NCBI GenBank assembly: GCA_011503125.2
Contig: WWBZ02000016.1
Coordinates: forward strand, 1,550,001-1,614,000
Direction of reading: 5' to 3'
DNA: 64,000 nucleotides
Source of the DNA: Botryosphaeria dothidea
Taxonomy: Eukaryota; Ascomycota; Dothideomycetes; Botryosphaeriales; Botryosphaeriaceae
Shown here piece after piece: positions 12,158 through 23,448 of this stretch. Both the position numbers and the translations under genes were made by a program. The notes below the pieces were generated by a model. It was not told the DNA's origin. It worked only from the letters and a program-made list of their open reading frames with translations, and did not search any database. The first letter of the stretch is position 1; each line of letters begins with the position of its first letter.

Positions 12158-12538
12158 GAGACGCTGGGAGAAAGGGACGAGAGGGGTTGCATTGAGAAGT
12201 TCTTGTCCATCACCTCTGCAGTTGCGAGCGAGAAGATTGGGGCTACGGTATTTCGTCGTTGGAGAACGAGCATCATAGATGTGTCGTCGACACAGATAGA
12301 GCAAGTAGAACAAAGGGAAATGACATTTGTAGTACAATGTCCTGTGCAGGAATATATGTCTTCGAGCGTTTGTTTCTCTTCAGCACACGGTAGTTGGGGT
12401 CCCCATCTTTCTTTGCAAGTTTCAAAGGCCACTTTGCTTCCTCGTTTGGCTCTATGTACAAGTTGCAGATTTTGCTTGCTCCTTTCCCAATTACGTCAAA
12501 CGAGCGGGAAGTAATAAATCTCTGGTGAGGAGAGACGT

Positions 12539-13627
12539 TTACTCCTTCTTGTGGTAGTTGACTTTGTCGTTCCAGAAGAGGGTCTGTGAGAGACGGCGTC
12601 AGTCTGCTATGCTTTCCTCTTTGAAGTCTATAGACGAAGGGGTCTGCTGCTTCCTTCTCAGGCAGCTTCCGAATGCATCTGTGTAGTCCTCTTTCTCGGT
12701 TCGGCTGCCAAGATATTGGACCCTGCAGGTGCACGCGTCATGCTTCATATAGCATTGCAGGCCTCTTTTCTTTCTCTTCCTCTCTACATTGCACACCCGA
12801 AAAAGAGCAACAAGCATGATCTAACAGGTAGGAAAGCTTGCTCACCTTGTCACCGTCACCCCAGAAGAAGTTCTTGGTGCGGAGGTTCTGGTAAGGGTAC
12901 TCGGGACGCTCCTCACGCGGGGGAGCGTGGGCCTCGTGCTCCCAGTGCTCGTTCCACAGCCTGTAGGCGTTGGCGCCAGCGATGGCGACAGCGGGAACAA
13001 CGACGCTAGAAAGGTATGTGGTCAGCTAATTGATCTTTCTAGCGGCTGTCCTTCCGCGGTGAGTGCGTGGCCCGTGTCCTTGAATCCTGTCCCTCCGTTG
13101 CTCTGCCTTCTTCTCATGCGACGACCATTGGGACAACATCGCAGGTGAGTCCTCATCAGGTAGCTCAAAGATAGTACAACAGCTGCCGTGTCGGCAATCC
13201 AAAGCTCACCCCGGACCAGCGGATCTTTACCGCGACGCGAAAAAGGTAAGAAGCGGCATTGACACTCACTAGATGGAAAGCTTGCGCCAGAGGTCTGTAC
13301 GAAACACCAAGTCAGCATTATTGCAGCTTCAATCCCACGCACGGCACCAAAAACACAATCCCCCTCCCCTCGTCAAAACCGTATCCTGCCTCTCCACCCC
13401 TCTCTTGCTCCCTCATCTCCAACGAATTCCACCCGCCGACAAAAGGTAAATAGCAAGTATGGTGGGTACGCACCGCTGGTCTCGGCGGCGTGCTGCTTGA
13501 CGGCAGCGCGCTCGCGGTTGAAGGCGTTGTCAGCGGCGCCCTCGAAATGGGTCTGGGAGGCCCAGCGGCGCGAAGCCGGAGTGCGCAGGGCCTGGGTGGA
13601 GCGACGGAGGACGGCGCGGGACAGCAT
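12539..13627 (-). CDS. COX13: Cytochrome c oxidase subunit VIa
   Basis: Nuclear-encoded inner-membrane subunit of respiratory complex IV. Four exons, 13627-13474, 13294-13270, 13005-12846 and 12583-12539, give 127 residues. The N-terminus (MLSRAVLRRSTQALRTPA) is a basic, amphipathic mitochondrial presequence. A single membrane helix follows DLWRKLSIYVVVPAVAIAGANAY, split for display only, then the conserved C-terminal part with EHWEH, RPEYPYQNLRTKNFFWGDGDK and TLFWNDKVNYHKKE. Exon 2 is a 25-base microexon, needed to restore the frame and the WRKLSIY segment. It is convergent with APC5 and divergent from APN2, the conserved COX13-APN2 pair found next to MAT across Pezizomycotina. Confidence 0.95.
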
Positions 13628-14188
13628 TGTCGCGGATTCGATCGGCGGCGGTTGGAGTGGAGATGGGGTTAACGGTTGATGGGGGTGGTGCGGGTTGATG
13701 TCGAAGCTGCAGGTCGATGCTGTGCGGCTTCTCGGCGCCGCTCCGTCACACCACCTGCGCTTTCCTCCCTTCACCCCCGGCTGTTCCCGCGTTCTTGGCG
13801 CTCCGCCCTCACGCGTCGCCTCCGCTCGCTCGCCTCTGACGACATCGCATTTACGCGCAACGCGACTGGTCCGAGATCCTTGCGACTGCGACGCTTGAGA
13901 TCTGGGGGAGCTCTCTCTCTCTCTCTGCGCACGCGACAACGCGTCCGCCCAGCTTTCTCTCACGGAAGTCTCGCATGTCCCGGAGCTTCCTTGCACCACG
14001 CCTGCAGCGCACTCACTGCCCACGCCGGTCATGACCTCGCGCTACCGTCGCGTCCGTCGCCCAGCGCACAACCGCCCGCCGTCCGGCTAACGAGCTTCCT
14101 CCATCAATTGCCGTGCATCGTCTTTCCTTTTCCCTTTTCGCCATAAAGAATTGCGCAGTGCATTGTTCATATTGCGCTGCATCCGCAA
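13628..14188. promoter_or_regulatory. COX13/APN2 divergent promoter
   Basis: The 561 bases between the two start codons serve both genes. A short (CT)n run lies at about 13911-13927. No specific operator could be assigned. Confidence 0.5.
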
Positions 14189-16383
14189 ATGCCGCCACTC
14201 CGCATAACGACATGGAATGTCAACGGCATCCGAAACCCGTTCGGATATCAACCATGGCGGGACAAGCGTACCTTCGACGCCATGTTCGATCTGCTTGAGG
14301 CGGACATCGTGATTATGCAAGAGTTGAAGATCCAACGGAAGGACTTGCGCGATGACATGGTGCTAGTGCCTGGATGGGACTGCTTCTTTAGTCTGCCCAA
14401 GCATAAGAAAGGTCGGTAATGCATGGCAATGCGTTGAGGCGAGTTGCTTTGGCTGTGGAGAATGCCCATTGAAGAATCGCAACTGACTGCTGCAGGCTAT
14501 TCCGGCGTCGCAATTTACACCCGCACTTCCCAGTGCGCCCCAATCCGTGCCGAAGAAGGTGTCCTCGGCGTCCTCTGCCCTCCTGGCTCCTCGACTTCCT
14601 ACCGCGACCTTCCCCCCGATCGCCACATCGGCGGCTACCCAACAGACGAGCAGATCGAAGAGGCTGGAGGAGTAGACCCTGCGGCGCTGGATGCCGAGGG
14701 CCGCTGCGTGGCCGTCGAATTCCCGGCGTTTGTGCTGTTGGGTGTGTATAGTCCGGCCAATAGCAACGGCATGCGCGACGACTTCCGACATGCGTTTTTC
14801 TGCTGCCTGGATACTCGCATACGCAATCTCACGAGGGAAGGGAAACGGGTTGTGCTCTGCGGCGACCTGAACGTGTCCCGCTCGGAGATTGATACGGCCA
14901 ATTCAGAAGAGAGTTTGCGCAAGGAGGGAATAACGCATGAAGAGTACGTCTCTATGGGTAATCGACGCATCTTCAATCAGATGTTGGTGGGTGGAGACGT
15001 CGTATTGCCGAGAGATGAGGGGCGGGAGTCGCCGGTGCTGTGGGATACGAGTCGCGAGTTCCATCCCAATAGGAAGAGCATGTTCACGCACTGGGAGCAG
15101 AAGATCAATGCCAGGCCGGGAAATTATGGGTCAAGAATTGATTTCGTGCTCTGCAGCGTTTCAATGAAGCAGTGGGTCGAGAATGCTGATATTCAGGAAG
15201 GGCTGATGGTAAGTTCTCTTTTGTCCTTGAAATTGTAGGTCTCTAACGTGGAGCTCAGGGTTCTGACCATTGTCCTGTCTATGCAGTCCTGAAAGAGAAG
15301 GTCGCCGTGGATGGCCAGGAAGTGCAACTGGTTGACATCATGAACCCACCGGGCATATTCGAAAACGGGAAGAGGTTGCGCGATTGGATGTTGAAAGACT
15401 CGCCGCCCTTTTCTGGGAGACTCCTCCCAGAGTTCGACGGGAGAAGAAGCATCAAGGATATGTTTTCGCGCAAAGCCGCCAGCAGCCAGCCCGTGACGAA
15501 TGGGCAAGGAACAAAAGACGTTGCGCAAACAATCAGTAGTACCGTCGCTTTTTCAACGCAAGAACCCAAGGGATCCACTGAAGTGGAGGACACCCAGCAA
15601 AGCTGGACATCAGTATCTTCACAGTTTAACGGGAGCATCCAATCTCGTTCTACAGCAGGTCCAGAAAAGAAGCGTCCCGCTGCCGGCCCACCAGCTGCTA
15701 AGGCTGTCAAAAAGAAGAAGCAATCTGGTTCGGCTCAGACGCAGCCAAGTCCTGTAAAAGGACAGCAATCTCTTAAAGGATTCTTCAGGCCAAAGGCATC
15801 GCTTCCCCGCGATGAAAGCGCTATTTCAACCAAGACTACCGACAGCCCGTCTGCGTCACCTGTACGGCAGTCGCCGCAAGCCGCTGCCGCTCAGATGTCA
15901 AAAGCTGGAACTTCTCAGCGCGAGCAGCTTCAAGGCAAATCAGAGTCTATATCGACGGCGCAGGCAGCCAATGGCTTGGGGAAGGGCAGCCCCAGCGCTC
16001 GCGCTTCCCCAGCAACATCCTCCTCGAAGGGCTCTTCCTCCCAGTCGCCGAGCAAGCAGCCCAACGCCGACAACCGGAGCACCGCTGTCAATGCCAACCC
16101 CGCCGATCCCGCGGAACTTGACGCAAGCGGACCGTCCTCCCCGCCCTTCATCGACCCTATCGTCTCAAAGGAATCATGGGACAAGCTCTTCTCCAAGCCG
16201 AACCCACCGCGCTGCGAAGACCACAACGAGCCCTGCATCAGCCTAACAACGAAGAAGCCGGGTGTCAACTGCGGGCGCGCGTTCTGGATCTGTCCGAGAC
16301 CGGTGGGGCCGACGGGTGGGAAGGAGAAGAATACGCAGTGGAGGTGTAGGACGTTTATTTGGGCGAGCGATTGGAGTGGGTGA
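14189..16383 (+). CDS. APN2: AP endonuclease 2 / DNA lyase
   Basis: Class II AP endonuclease with 3'-phosphodiesterase activity in base excision repair; nuclear. Exons 14189-14411, 14496-15208 and 15259-16383 give 686 residues. The exonuclease-endonuclease-phosphatase domain covers about residues 1-335 with WNVNGIR, MQELKIQ, GVYSPANSNG, CGDLNVSRS, SRIDFVLCS and GSDHCPVY, so the metal-binding and catalytic residues are present. A low-complexity Ser/Ala/Lys linker follows and holds a good PCNA-interaction box, QQSLKGFF, at about residues 481-488. The C-terminus (about 630-686) is a GRF-type zinc finger with CEDH, C, GRAFWICPR and the closing CRTFIWASDW. APN2 is the classic left border gene of the ascomycete MAT locus; here the first MAT gene ends 2.1 kb further on. 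Confidence 0.95.
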
Positions 16384-18520
16384 CGCGGCTGCGAAGGCGA
16401 GAGATAGTTAGAGAGGGTAAAAGTGGCGAGGTGTTTCTGGTCCACCTTGCAGCGGCATATAGGCGCGGCGTTTGACGGCAATCGGGGAATTATCTTGGGA
16501 TCTTTAGGGACGTCATGGGAATACGTAGCTATGGAAATTTGGATAGGCAAGGCTGCCGTTGCTGTTATGCTGGCTGCGCGCCTTGCTTCAGCCGGCTGCA
16601 TTGGCTCAACACCGAATTCGCGTTTCATCTTCGCGAGCGTGGAATTGGTGGGTGAAGAGACGGACGGGAGGAGAACGTTGGTGGTAGTGCTGAAAGGGGA
16701 TATATGCTTATCGATAAGGTGGTGACGGGAAGCGGGAGCGAACGTCACTGCTCGGACAGGCTACTCCTAATGCACGAGAAGATGAAAGCGCAAGAAATAG
16801 CATAGCGGACTTCTGATTGCTTTGAAGATGGTCGAAGCATTGTTCAGGATACAAGTGTTATTGGTCTGTTTGAACATCCACGTCCTGATGAATGCTTCAA
16901 TTTTCCATGAGTCTGCGCGCGCGGCAGGGGAAAGCTCATGGGCTGTAGCGGCCCAGCATTTTGATAATGGAAATCAAACAATTATGAGGGTTCACTGCTA
17001 CCGATCCAGTAGTTTTAGCGACCTCAGCCGCTGCCTTGGGAGAACAATGGCGAAGTGTTCTGCGCTGGGCGAGAAACGGGGTTACCGCTCGTTGCGTTAT
17101 CTCGAGCGGGACCTTAACACCCATTCGGGGGGGGCAGCCGCCGCTCATCATCGTGGTTGACGTGAGTGGTGTGGCGGACGCCGGTTTGGCGGCGTTGGCG
17201 GGTGACGCTCAAGTGTCTGCCATGTCCATCCTCTCCAGCCGCCACCCCGCCAGTGAAGACGCAATAGCGCGCCTGCGCAGCAGCGACGGCGCTGACAAAA
17301 CCAACAGCTTGAGCGACCTTAACAGCCGCTGCGGCTGTGAGTGACTGGCGGCTCTGGAAGATTTTGGTGGCTGGCCGGCCGCGCAGTGCTGCGCAGCGCC
17401 AGCCAAAACCTCACCCCTACACGTGACCGCCGCCGTTGCTCCCAGCCACCAGGTGTCTAGGCAGCAGCGGATCGCCGCTTGTTTACTCGTCTAGGAAGTG
17501 CGTAAACATTGGAAAAAAAGTTGCGATGCCCGTCACCCCCAGCCCCCTCTTTTTCTGCGGGTGGTGAGTGTGCCGGGCAGGGCGAGGGAGGGCGAGGCAG
17601 CCGGTCACCTCTGGTCAGAAGCGCAATCTTCATGGGAGACACTTTTTTTTGATAGCGGCGATCCGGCTGTGGCTTGCGCCTGGCGCTGCTTGGCCCGCTG
17701 CTTATTTTGTGGGGCGTTTCATGCCGTGCGACCGGGGATCCACGCAGGTTGTGGCTGGCCGCTACAGCGGATGGGGTGCCGCCAGCGCGAATCCGCATCC
17801 CCCCGGTCCCACACGCCAACTTCAAGCAGCGTCAACAGCCGGCCGAGCGCGAGAGAAAAAGAAAAATATGCCAATGGCCCGCAGCATGGAAAATCGGAGA
17901 CCACAATCCTCGTCCCCGTCCTCAGTGACCGGTATGTGCAGCGGAGTTCGTCATAGGAGCGCTTTACGCGCATAAATCCGTGGCGAGTCCGGATAGGGAC
18001 GTCAATTCAACGATATTGCAATTGACTTGCTTCTTGGCGCATTATTCGTCTCCCCACAAAGACAATTTTGATTTGGCCGTCTGTGGAGATGTTACAATGA
18101 TTTGGCGTCAACCATCGGCTGCAGGCTTTGTTACTTCACATTAGAGTTTTAAAGGCAGCGGATTTTTCGAGTATGGTTTTCTGATTTTATTCTATCTGCA
18201 AATAATTGGGGGGGGGTGGTGGGCTATCTAACGTTTGTGCTGTGAATGGGGATGTCGAGTGGTGTTGTTCGGGGAATGGGTGGGATCCTCAAGAGAGCCG
18301 TAAAGCCAATCATGGACCCTATCATCACTACTTGTTGAAAAAAAAAATGCACAAATGAAAATCGCAAATGCTCGGACTCGCATAGGGGAAGTAAGCTTCT
18401 AGGAATGGACCCCAAAGGGGGATCCGATGAAGCAACCAAGATCCAGGCGTATGAGGCTATCATCATAGCTCGTTTTGATCCCGCAGCAGCAGGTCGACTC
18501 CGGCGATTGGAAACAAAAAG
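16384..18520. other. APN2 to MAT spacer, no gene seen
   Basis: 2.1 kb between APN2 and the end of the MAT1-1-8-like gene. The part at about 17.0-17.9 kb is GC-rich and carries several overlapping open frames on both strands, none with a recognisable family. The part at about 17.9-18.4 kb is AT-richer, with a G run near 18207-18216 and an A run near 18341. This is where the left border of the MAT locus should fall. Confidence 0.55.
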
Positions 18521-20715
18521 CTAAAGCCGAGGCTTACCGGCGTTCGAGATATAGCCAGGTTGTGCCGAGGGGTAGATAGCAGCACCCTGTTGGGGAACGG
18601 GGATGCGAACCAGCTCCCCATTGGGTCCCAACACGATCTCGACGTCGTCCTGGTGAATCCAAGCACTACCACCCTCGGGCAAGTCCATCCAGAAGCACTC
18701 GCGCCTGACGACGCAGTGACGCTGACCATTGGGCTTTAGGGCCAAAACCATATCCTCCGGGTTTTGGGAGGCAGACGGTCCGGTTCGGCTGGCTGCCATG
18801 ATAGCTGGGATATGGTCCCGGAGGAAGAAGGCATTATAACCATCATACATCCGCATCGAGACGCACTCGCCCAAAGTCGGGAAGTGAAGCTGGCTATTAG
18901 GCTGTAGGGCCATAACCATCGAATTTGGGTCTTCCGAGGCAAAAGACTTGGCTGGAACGAAAGATCCGGCTTGCATGGTTTCCAGTATAGCTTGGAGATG
19001 GTCCCGGTGGACGAGAGCAGCACCGGACTCAGGCAACTCCATATATACACACTCATTCAAAGGCGCGAATTGGAGCTGGCCGTCAGGCTGCTGAGCCAAA
19101 GCCATCGTTTTCGGTCCTTTCGAGATAGAGGAACGGGCCTGAATCGATCCCAATACGGTTCCGGTATGGTCCCGGTGGATGGCAACAATACCGCCCTCGG
19201 GTAATTTCAGGAATACGTAGTCGCGCGAGGATAAATTGTCGGCCCCGTCCTTAGGCTTTACAACAAAGAGTAGAGTTTTCGAGTTTTCCGCAGTAGAGGG
19301 TTCGGCTTGACTGGAGGATGCGCCTTGAGTGGAAGGGCCCGCATAAGAAGAAAGATCGGTCTGTGCAGGTGCGGTCTGTGCAGAAGGTGCGGTCTGCCCA
19401 GAAGCGCCTGCGGGTTCAGGACCAACTGACTGGATAGTAGGACCTAGATGAACTGTCTGTTGGCTAGGATGTACATGAGGGTCGGCCTGGATAGAGGTTG
19501 CAGGCTGAGCCGATGGTCCCGCTGTGATAACACTCTGCTGGGTCATACGCATCTCGATCAGCTTCTTCAGTTCCTCTAGAGAAAGTGTGTCACGTTCGCG
19601 CAACCACTCCAGTTCTTCCTCGCGAATGAAGCGCTGGATCACGACGCAGTCGAAGTGGTCGACATAAGATTCGTTGGCCGATGTGTATGCAGATGTCGCA
19701 GTCGCGTAGCTGCCGACATTTCCTCCAGTAGAACGTCCGAATAGCTCGGTAACAGACCAGTAATTGCCTTCGTCCTTGAAGTACATGTTTCCTGTGATAG
19801 TAGAGATTAGTTAGCGCATTTCAACTATCCAGACGTATTCAAATATTCACGTGTTGACTTACCAAGGAGGCGTTCAATCGCCTCGAACTCCGCACGTTCG
19901 TCATTCACGTGAACCATGTCTTCCGCGTTCTCGAAGCGAGGAAACTTCGCCCAAGGTGAGGGGCTCACGGTTAACGCATCGAACCTGCGAATGCCAAGCG
20001 CAAGACGATGCTGGCTCGAACTTCCCCACTCGAAACGTGGACCCCAGTAACCGTGCTCCCAGTCTGGATCGATGGCTGAAATCATATCCGTCATCTCCTT
20101 GTCCCAGTTGCGCAGAATGGCGATGCCTGCGTGAGGGAGCACCTGGTAACCCCGGCGCTGCCTCTGAAGGTATGTTCCACGCTCTTCCAGCTGGAGCTTC
20201 TCGGCACCTGGCGCGTTGAATCCGAGAAATTGAGACCAACGAGGCAAGTTGTCATCGTGCTTAGTGATCTTGTTTATATTGCCGCTATTGATCTCCGCGA
20301 GAGCTCGTACGCGGCTCTGTAGGTGTTGATGCTTCTTGATAACATCCATGACGTGGGTCACAAGCTTGCGCACCGTAGTGAAGAAGGCCTTGCGGGATTC
20401 CGGATCTTGGATGGTATCCGGTGGATCAAGTAACTTAAGACAGTCCGAGACCATGGCTTCAAACGCGTCATGGAAGGACGAGGAATCGAGTTGATCCGGC
20501 CCGCTGAGGACAATATCATCGCAGAGGTGGTGGATCCCGTCGAGAAGTTCGTTGAGATGGTCTTGGGATCCGGTAGGAGGAACGTCCGAGTGAATTCCCA
20601 ACCTCTTAGCCTCATTGTGCATTGCGGCTTGAGGAATTGGCGGCGGTCCAGAGTGATCGGGAATTGGGAGCAGACCACACTCCGGCTGCCACATTCTGCA
20701 TGACATTGCGCTCAT
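18521..20715 (-). CDS. MAT1-1-8: MAT1-1-8-like mating-type protein with four tandem C-terminal repeats
   Basis: Identity rests mainly on position: it is the gene paired with MAT1-1-1 in Botryosphaeriales (called MAT1-1-4 in earlier Diplodia work, later MAT1-1-8). Function is not known to me. Exons 20715-19863 and 19791-18521 give 707 residues; upstream in-frame Met codons exist (to 20928), and the Met at 20706 is an alternative. The N-terminal half (about 1-330) is mixed helical with no domain I recognise. A Gln/Pro/Ala/Ser-rich linker follows (about 370-455), then four imperfect repeats of about 52-62 residues at about 458-513, 514-575, 576-631 and 632-683, each with a P-G-Q-like start, an EC/DY-V-x-M/L-x-x-P-E-S/G-G core and an H-R/Q-D-H/D element. 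A second splice donor (GTAAGC) overlaps the last codons, so another C-terminal exon is possible. Confidence 0.62.
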
Positions 20716-21136
20716 TGCAAATGTGACTCTCGCGCGTGGTTTTAGTTCTCTGGATTGTCTTTGAGGTGAGGTGTAGAGGAAGATCCAAGTGTTGAGGGAG
20801 AGGAAAAGTTGAGGAAGAGCAACGGCGTAGGGAAGAGCGAAGACTTGGGATAGATGAGGAAACAATACTTGTGCTGGGTGTGTGAAGGGCAGCAAGATTT
20901 CCACTACACATGCACGTGTCCCGGGCAACTAGTACTGTGAAGTGAAGTCAGGTCCTTTATGCCCCCGCACCAGCCACCTTGTTTGTGGCACTTATATCTT
21001 CGCCAAAGCGCCAGCTTTCTCAACCTTTTCGACAATTCCGACAAACCTTCTTTGTCTCAATTTCTTTGAGGCGTCGCATTCGTACCCGCATTGTTGCACA
21101 ATCCCTTCAACCTCAAGACCGCCTCGTCAACGCACA
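20716..21136. promoter_or_regulatory. Divergent promoter of the MAT1-1 gene pair
   Basis: 421 bases separate the two start codons. The MAT1-1-1 side has a pyrimidine-rich leader. The 11-mer GTGAAGTGAAG at 20937-20947 recurs at 24840-24850 in the other MAT divergent promoter. Start sites are inferred, not seen. Confidence 0.45.
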
Positions 21137-22496
21137 ATGCCGACTCCTCAACTCCCTCCCCATGTCAAGTCGGTCGTGATTGCTCTGGACTCGGCTGGTT
21201 ACCAGAAATTTATGGCGCACTTGCAAGGGAACTCGTCCACCTCACTTCAGCAATTGCTTGCCAACACCTATCACGACACTCAAGCCCAGCCTGTTTCAAC
21301 TTCATCGGCTCCTGCTCAGCAGCCCAAGAAGAAGCGCTCTGTCAACTCCTTCGTCGCTTTTCGCTGTAAGTGAAGTCTATTCTTCCTGACTACCCTTCCA
21401 CCTCTGACATCTTTCAGGCTACGCTTCCCCGATCTTCAACAAGTTCCAGCAGAAGGAGCGGTCGGGTTTCATCAAGATTCTGTGGCAGTCTGAGCTGGCC
21501 AAGGCCAAGTGGACCATTCTGGCGAAGGCTTACTCCATCATCCGCGACGAAGTCGGCACCAATAACGCCCCTATGGATGTATTCCTCGCCGTCGCCTGCC
21601 CGGAGATTGGCATTGCCGATCGCGACGTCTACCTCAGCACCTTCGGCTGGGAGCTCGTCCAGAATGGCACTTCCTGGGAGCTCATTCGCCACAACATTCC
21701 TCACCAGGGTTCCTTTCCAGCTGGCTTCTTCTCTACCATGCTGTCAGCTGAAGACATGGTGAAGATTGCTCGTGACCGCGGCTATGGTATTCCGAGTCAG
21801 ACTCCCGCTGTCACCAACGACCTTAGTGGCGCGTACCTCACCATGGCTACTCAGCCGGCCCTTCAGGTTGCTCACCCGGTCCCTCAGGCTGCTCACTCAG
21901 CTCATCAGACTGCTCAGTATTCGCTTCAGCATGTCCAGCAGGCCACTCAAAACGCTCAGGTGTCTTATCAGGCTGCTCAGCCGGCTCCACAGGCTGCTCA
22001 TCCCGCTGTTCAGACTGCTCAGGTCACTCAGCTAAACCAGAATCCCTATACCTCTGGCACTACTACTCTGGATGATCACATCATGTTGTCAGACCAGAAT
22101 GACCCCAACTCGGTTATCTCACTTCTTGACTTCCTCGATCCCGCTCCGGAGCACATCACTCTCGAGCGCAAGAATCATGGCGATCCTTTCTTGTTCGAGC
22201 ATTCGATCAATACTCAGGTTACTAGTGGTCATGACACTCGCGCATACTACCCTGCCAGCCCCCCTAGTGCTGGTGCTTACATGGACAACGCTTCAGTTGA
22301 CAAGTCCGACCCGAGCAAGTGTGGACGCAACGGCTACGCTGCACTCGCGACAGAGCTCTGGGACAGTGGATCGAAGTGGCCTCACAATGATCAGTTCATT
22401 CCTGGACAGAACTACCCTACGATCCATAACAGCACGTACCTGAACGACTTCGATGCTTTCGACATGAACGACCTCACCAACTGGTCGGAGAAGTAG
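21137..22496 (+). CDS. MAT1-1-1: MAT1-1-1 alpha-box mating-type transcription factor
   Basis: Master regulator of MAT1-1 identity, a nuclear DNA-binding protein controlling pheromone and receptor genes. Exons 21137-21365 and 21418-22496 give 435 residues. The alpha1 domain begins at about residue 65 with KKKRSVNSFVAFRCY, continues with SPIFNKFQQKERSGFIKILW and KAKWTILAKAYSIIRD, and reaches DVYLSTFGWEL at about 158. The single intron (21366-21417, GTAAGT...TTTCAG) interrupts the alpha box just after the SFVAFR segment, the conserved intron position of this family. Residues about 221-282 form a repetitive Gln/Ala/His-rich stretch (units like PQAAH and QTAQ), probably a flexible activation region. 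Several shadow frames run over the alpha box. Start codon 21137 gives the shortest N-terminus that keeps the domain, as is usual. Confidence 0.95.
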
Positions 22497-23448
22497 ATGG
22501 CGAGCAACTCGGGCAACCGATTCTCTCGGAACTGTGGGCCAGCACTTTTACTGGTTGTCCACTCACCTGAACTTTGGCGTTTATGAACGCTACAACCTTA
22601 CGAGCAGACGAACGGGCTTCATCTTGCATTGATTGAACAAGCGATCGGCTTTTGTTATGAAGGAAACATGAATTGGGCCTTATGGATTTCTGGGTCATTG
22701 GCAGCCTTTGAGGAGGTCTAATTATTCTATACCACAGATCGGAAGGGCTGAGATACTGGAAAATCCTTGAGCAATTGGGCAGGCGATGGTTCTTTTCTTG
22801 TGCTGATGACACGATAGCATTCTGCGCAGCTATCATGCGCGTAACTGGTCATAGGCATGGGACTGGCATCGTGATGGTAGAAAACAATTCAAACATGGGC
22901 TCAAAATTGATATTGAAACATCACTTGTGTTGAAAGGCTATAGCCAACTTTTTGAGATGTAGCATAACAAATTAGCGTCTCCGCAAATTCGTCCTCATGC
23001 GCGTGGTGCTGCGATCTGTGATGACGATGTCATTGAATACAGGAGTTGTTGTGACTTTCATTCCGAATTTTTGATTGCTATCTATGCTAGCTGCCAGTCC
23101 CAGAAGTTGACCACCGCCGACCATCCAATTGCCAAGAGATCGCTTGAGCCCTGTATCGAAGTAAAGAAAACAAACATGGACATGATGACCTGATTCTCAT
23201 CCGGCTAATCGAGAACTGTGATGATAATCGGAAGTCCAGGTGGCCGGAGAGAAGTCGGGAATTAAGAGTCCGGTTATGAGCATAGCTTAGCGGTTGAAAA
23301 GAAAACTGGCTGGGTCTGAGTATGGGCCTCCAAGAGTACAGTGTAAGTGAAATGAGTAGGCTCTAGGTGAGAGTCACTGAGCGTGGTGTACCAGGCGAAG
23401 CGAAAGTCGGAACGCCTAGTACAAGTCTTGGAGTGGAAGCATGGTGGT
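22497..23448. other. Spacer between converging MAT1-1-1 and MAT1-2-1
   Basis: Shared 3' region of the two converging master regulators. I see no additional gene and no clear fragment of a MAT gene. If the locus arose by fusion of two idiomorphs, the fusion scar should lie here. Confidence 0.55.

Noticed and set aside
16936..17975. Cluster of overlapping open frames next to APN2
   Set aside because: Open in several frames at once in GC-rich sequence; no splice structure or family motif. Treated as spacer.
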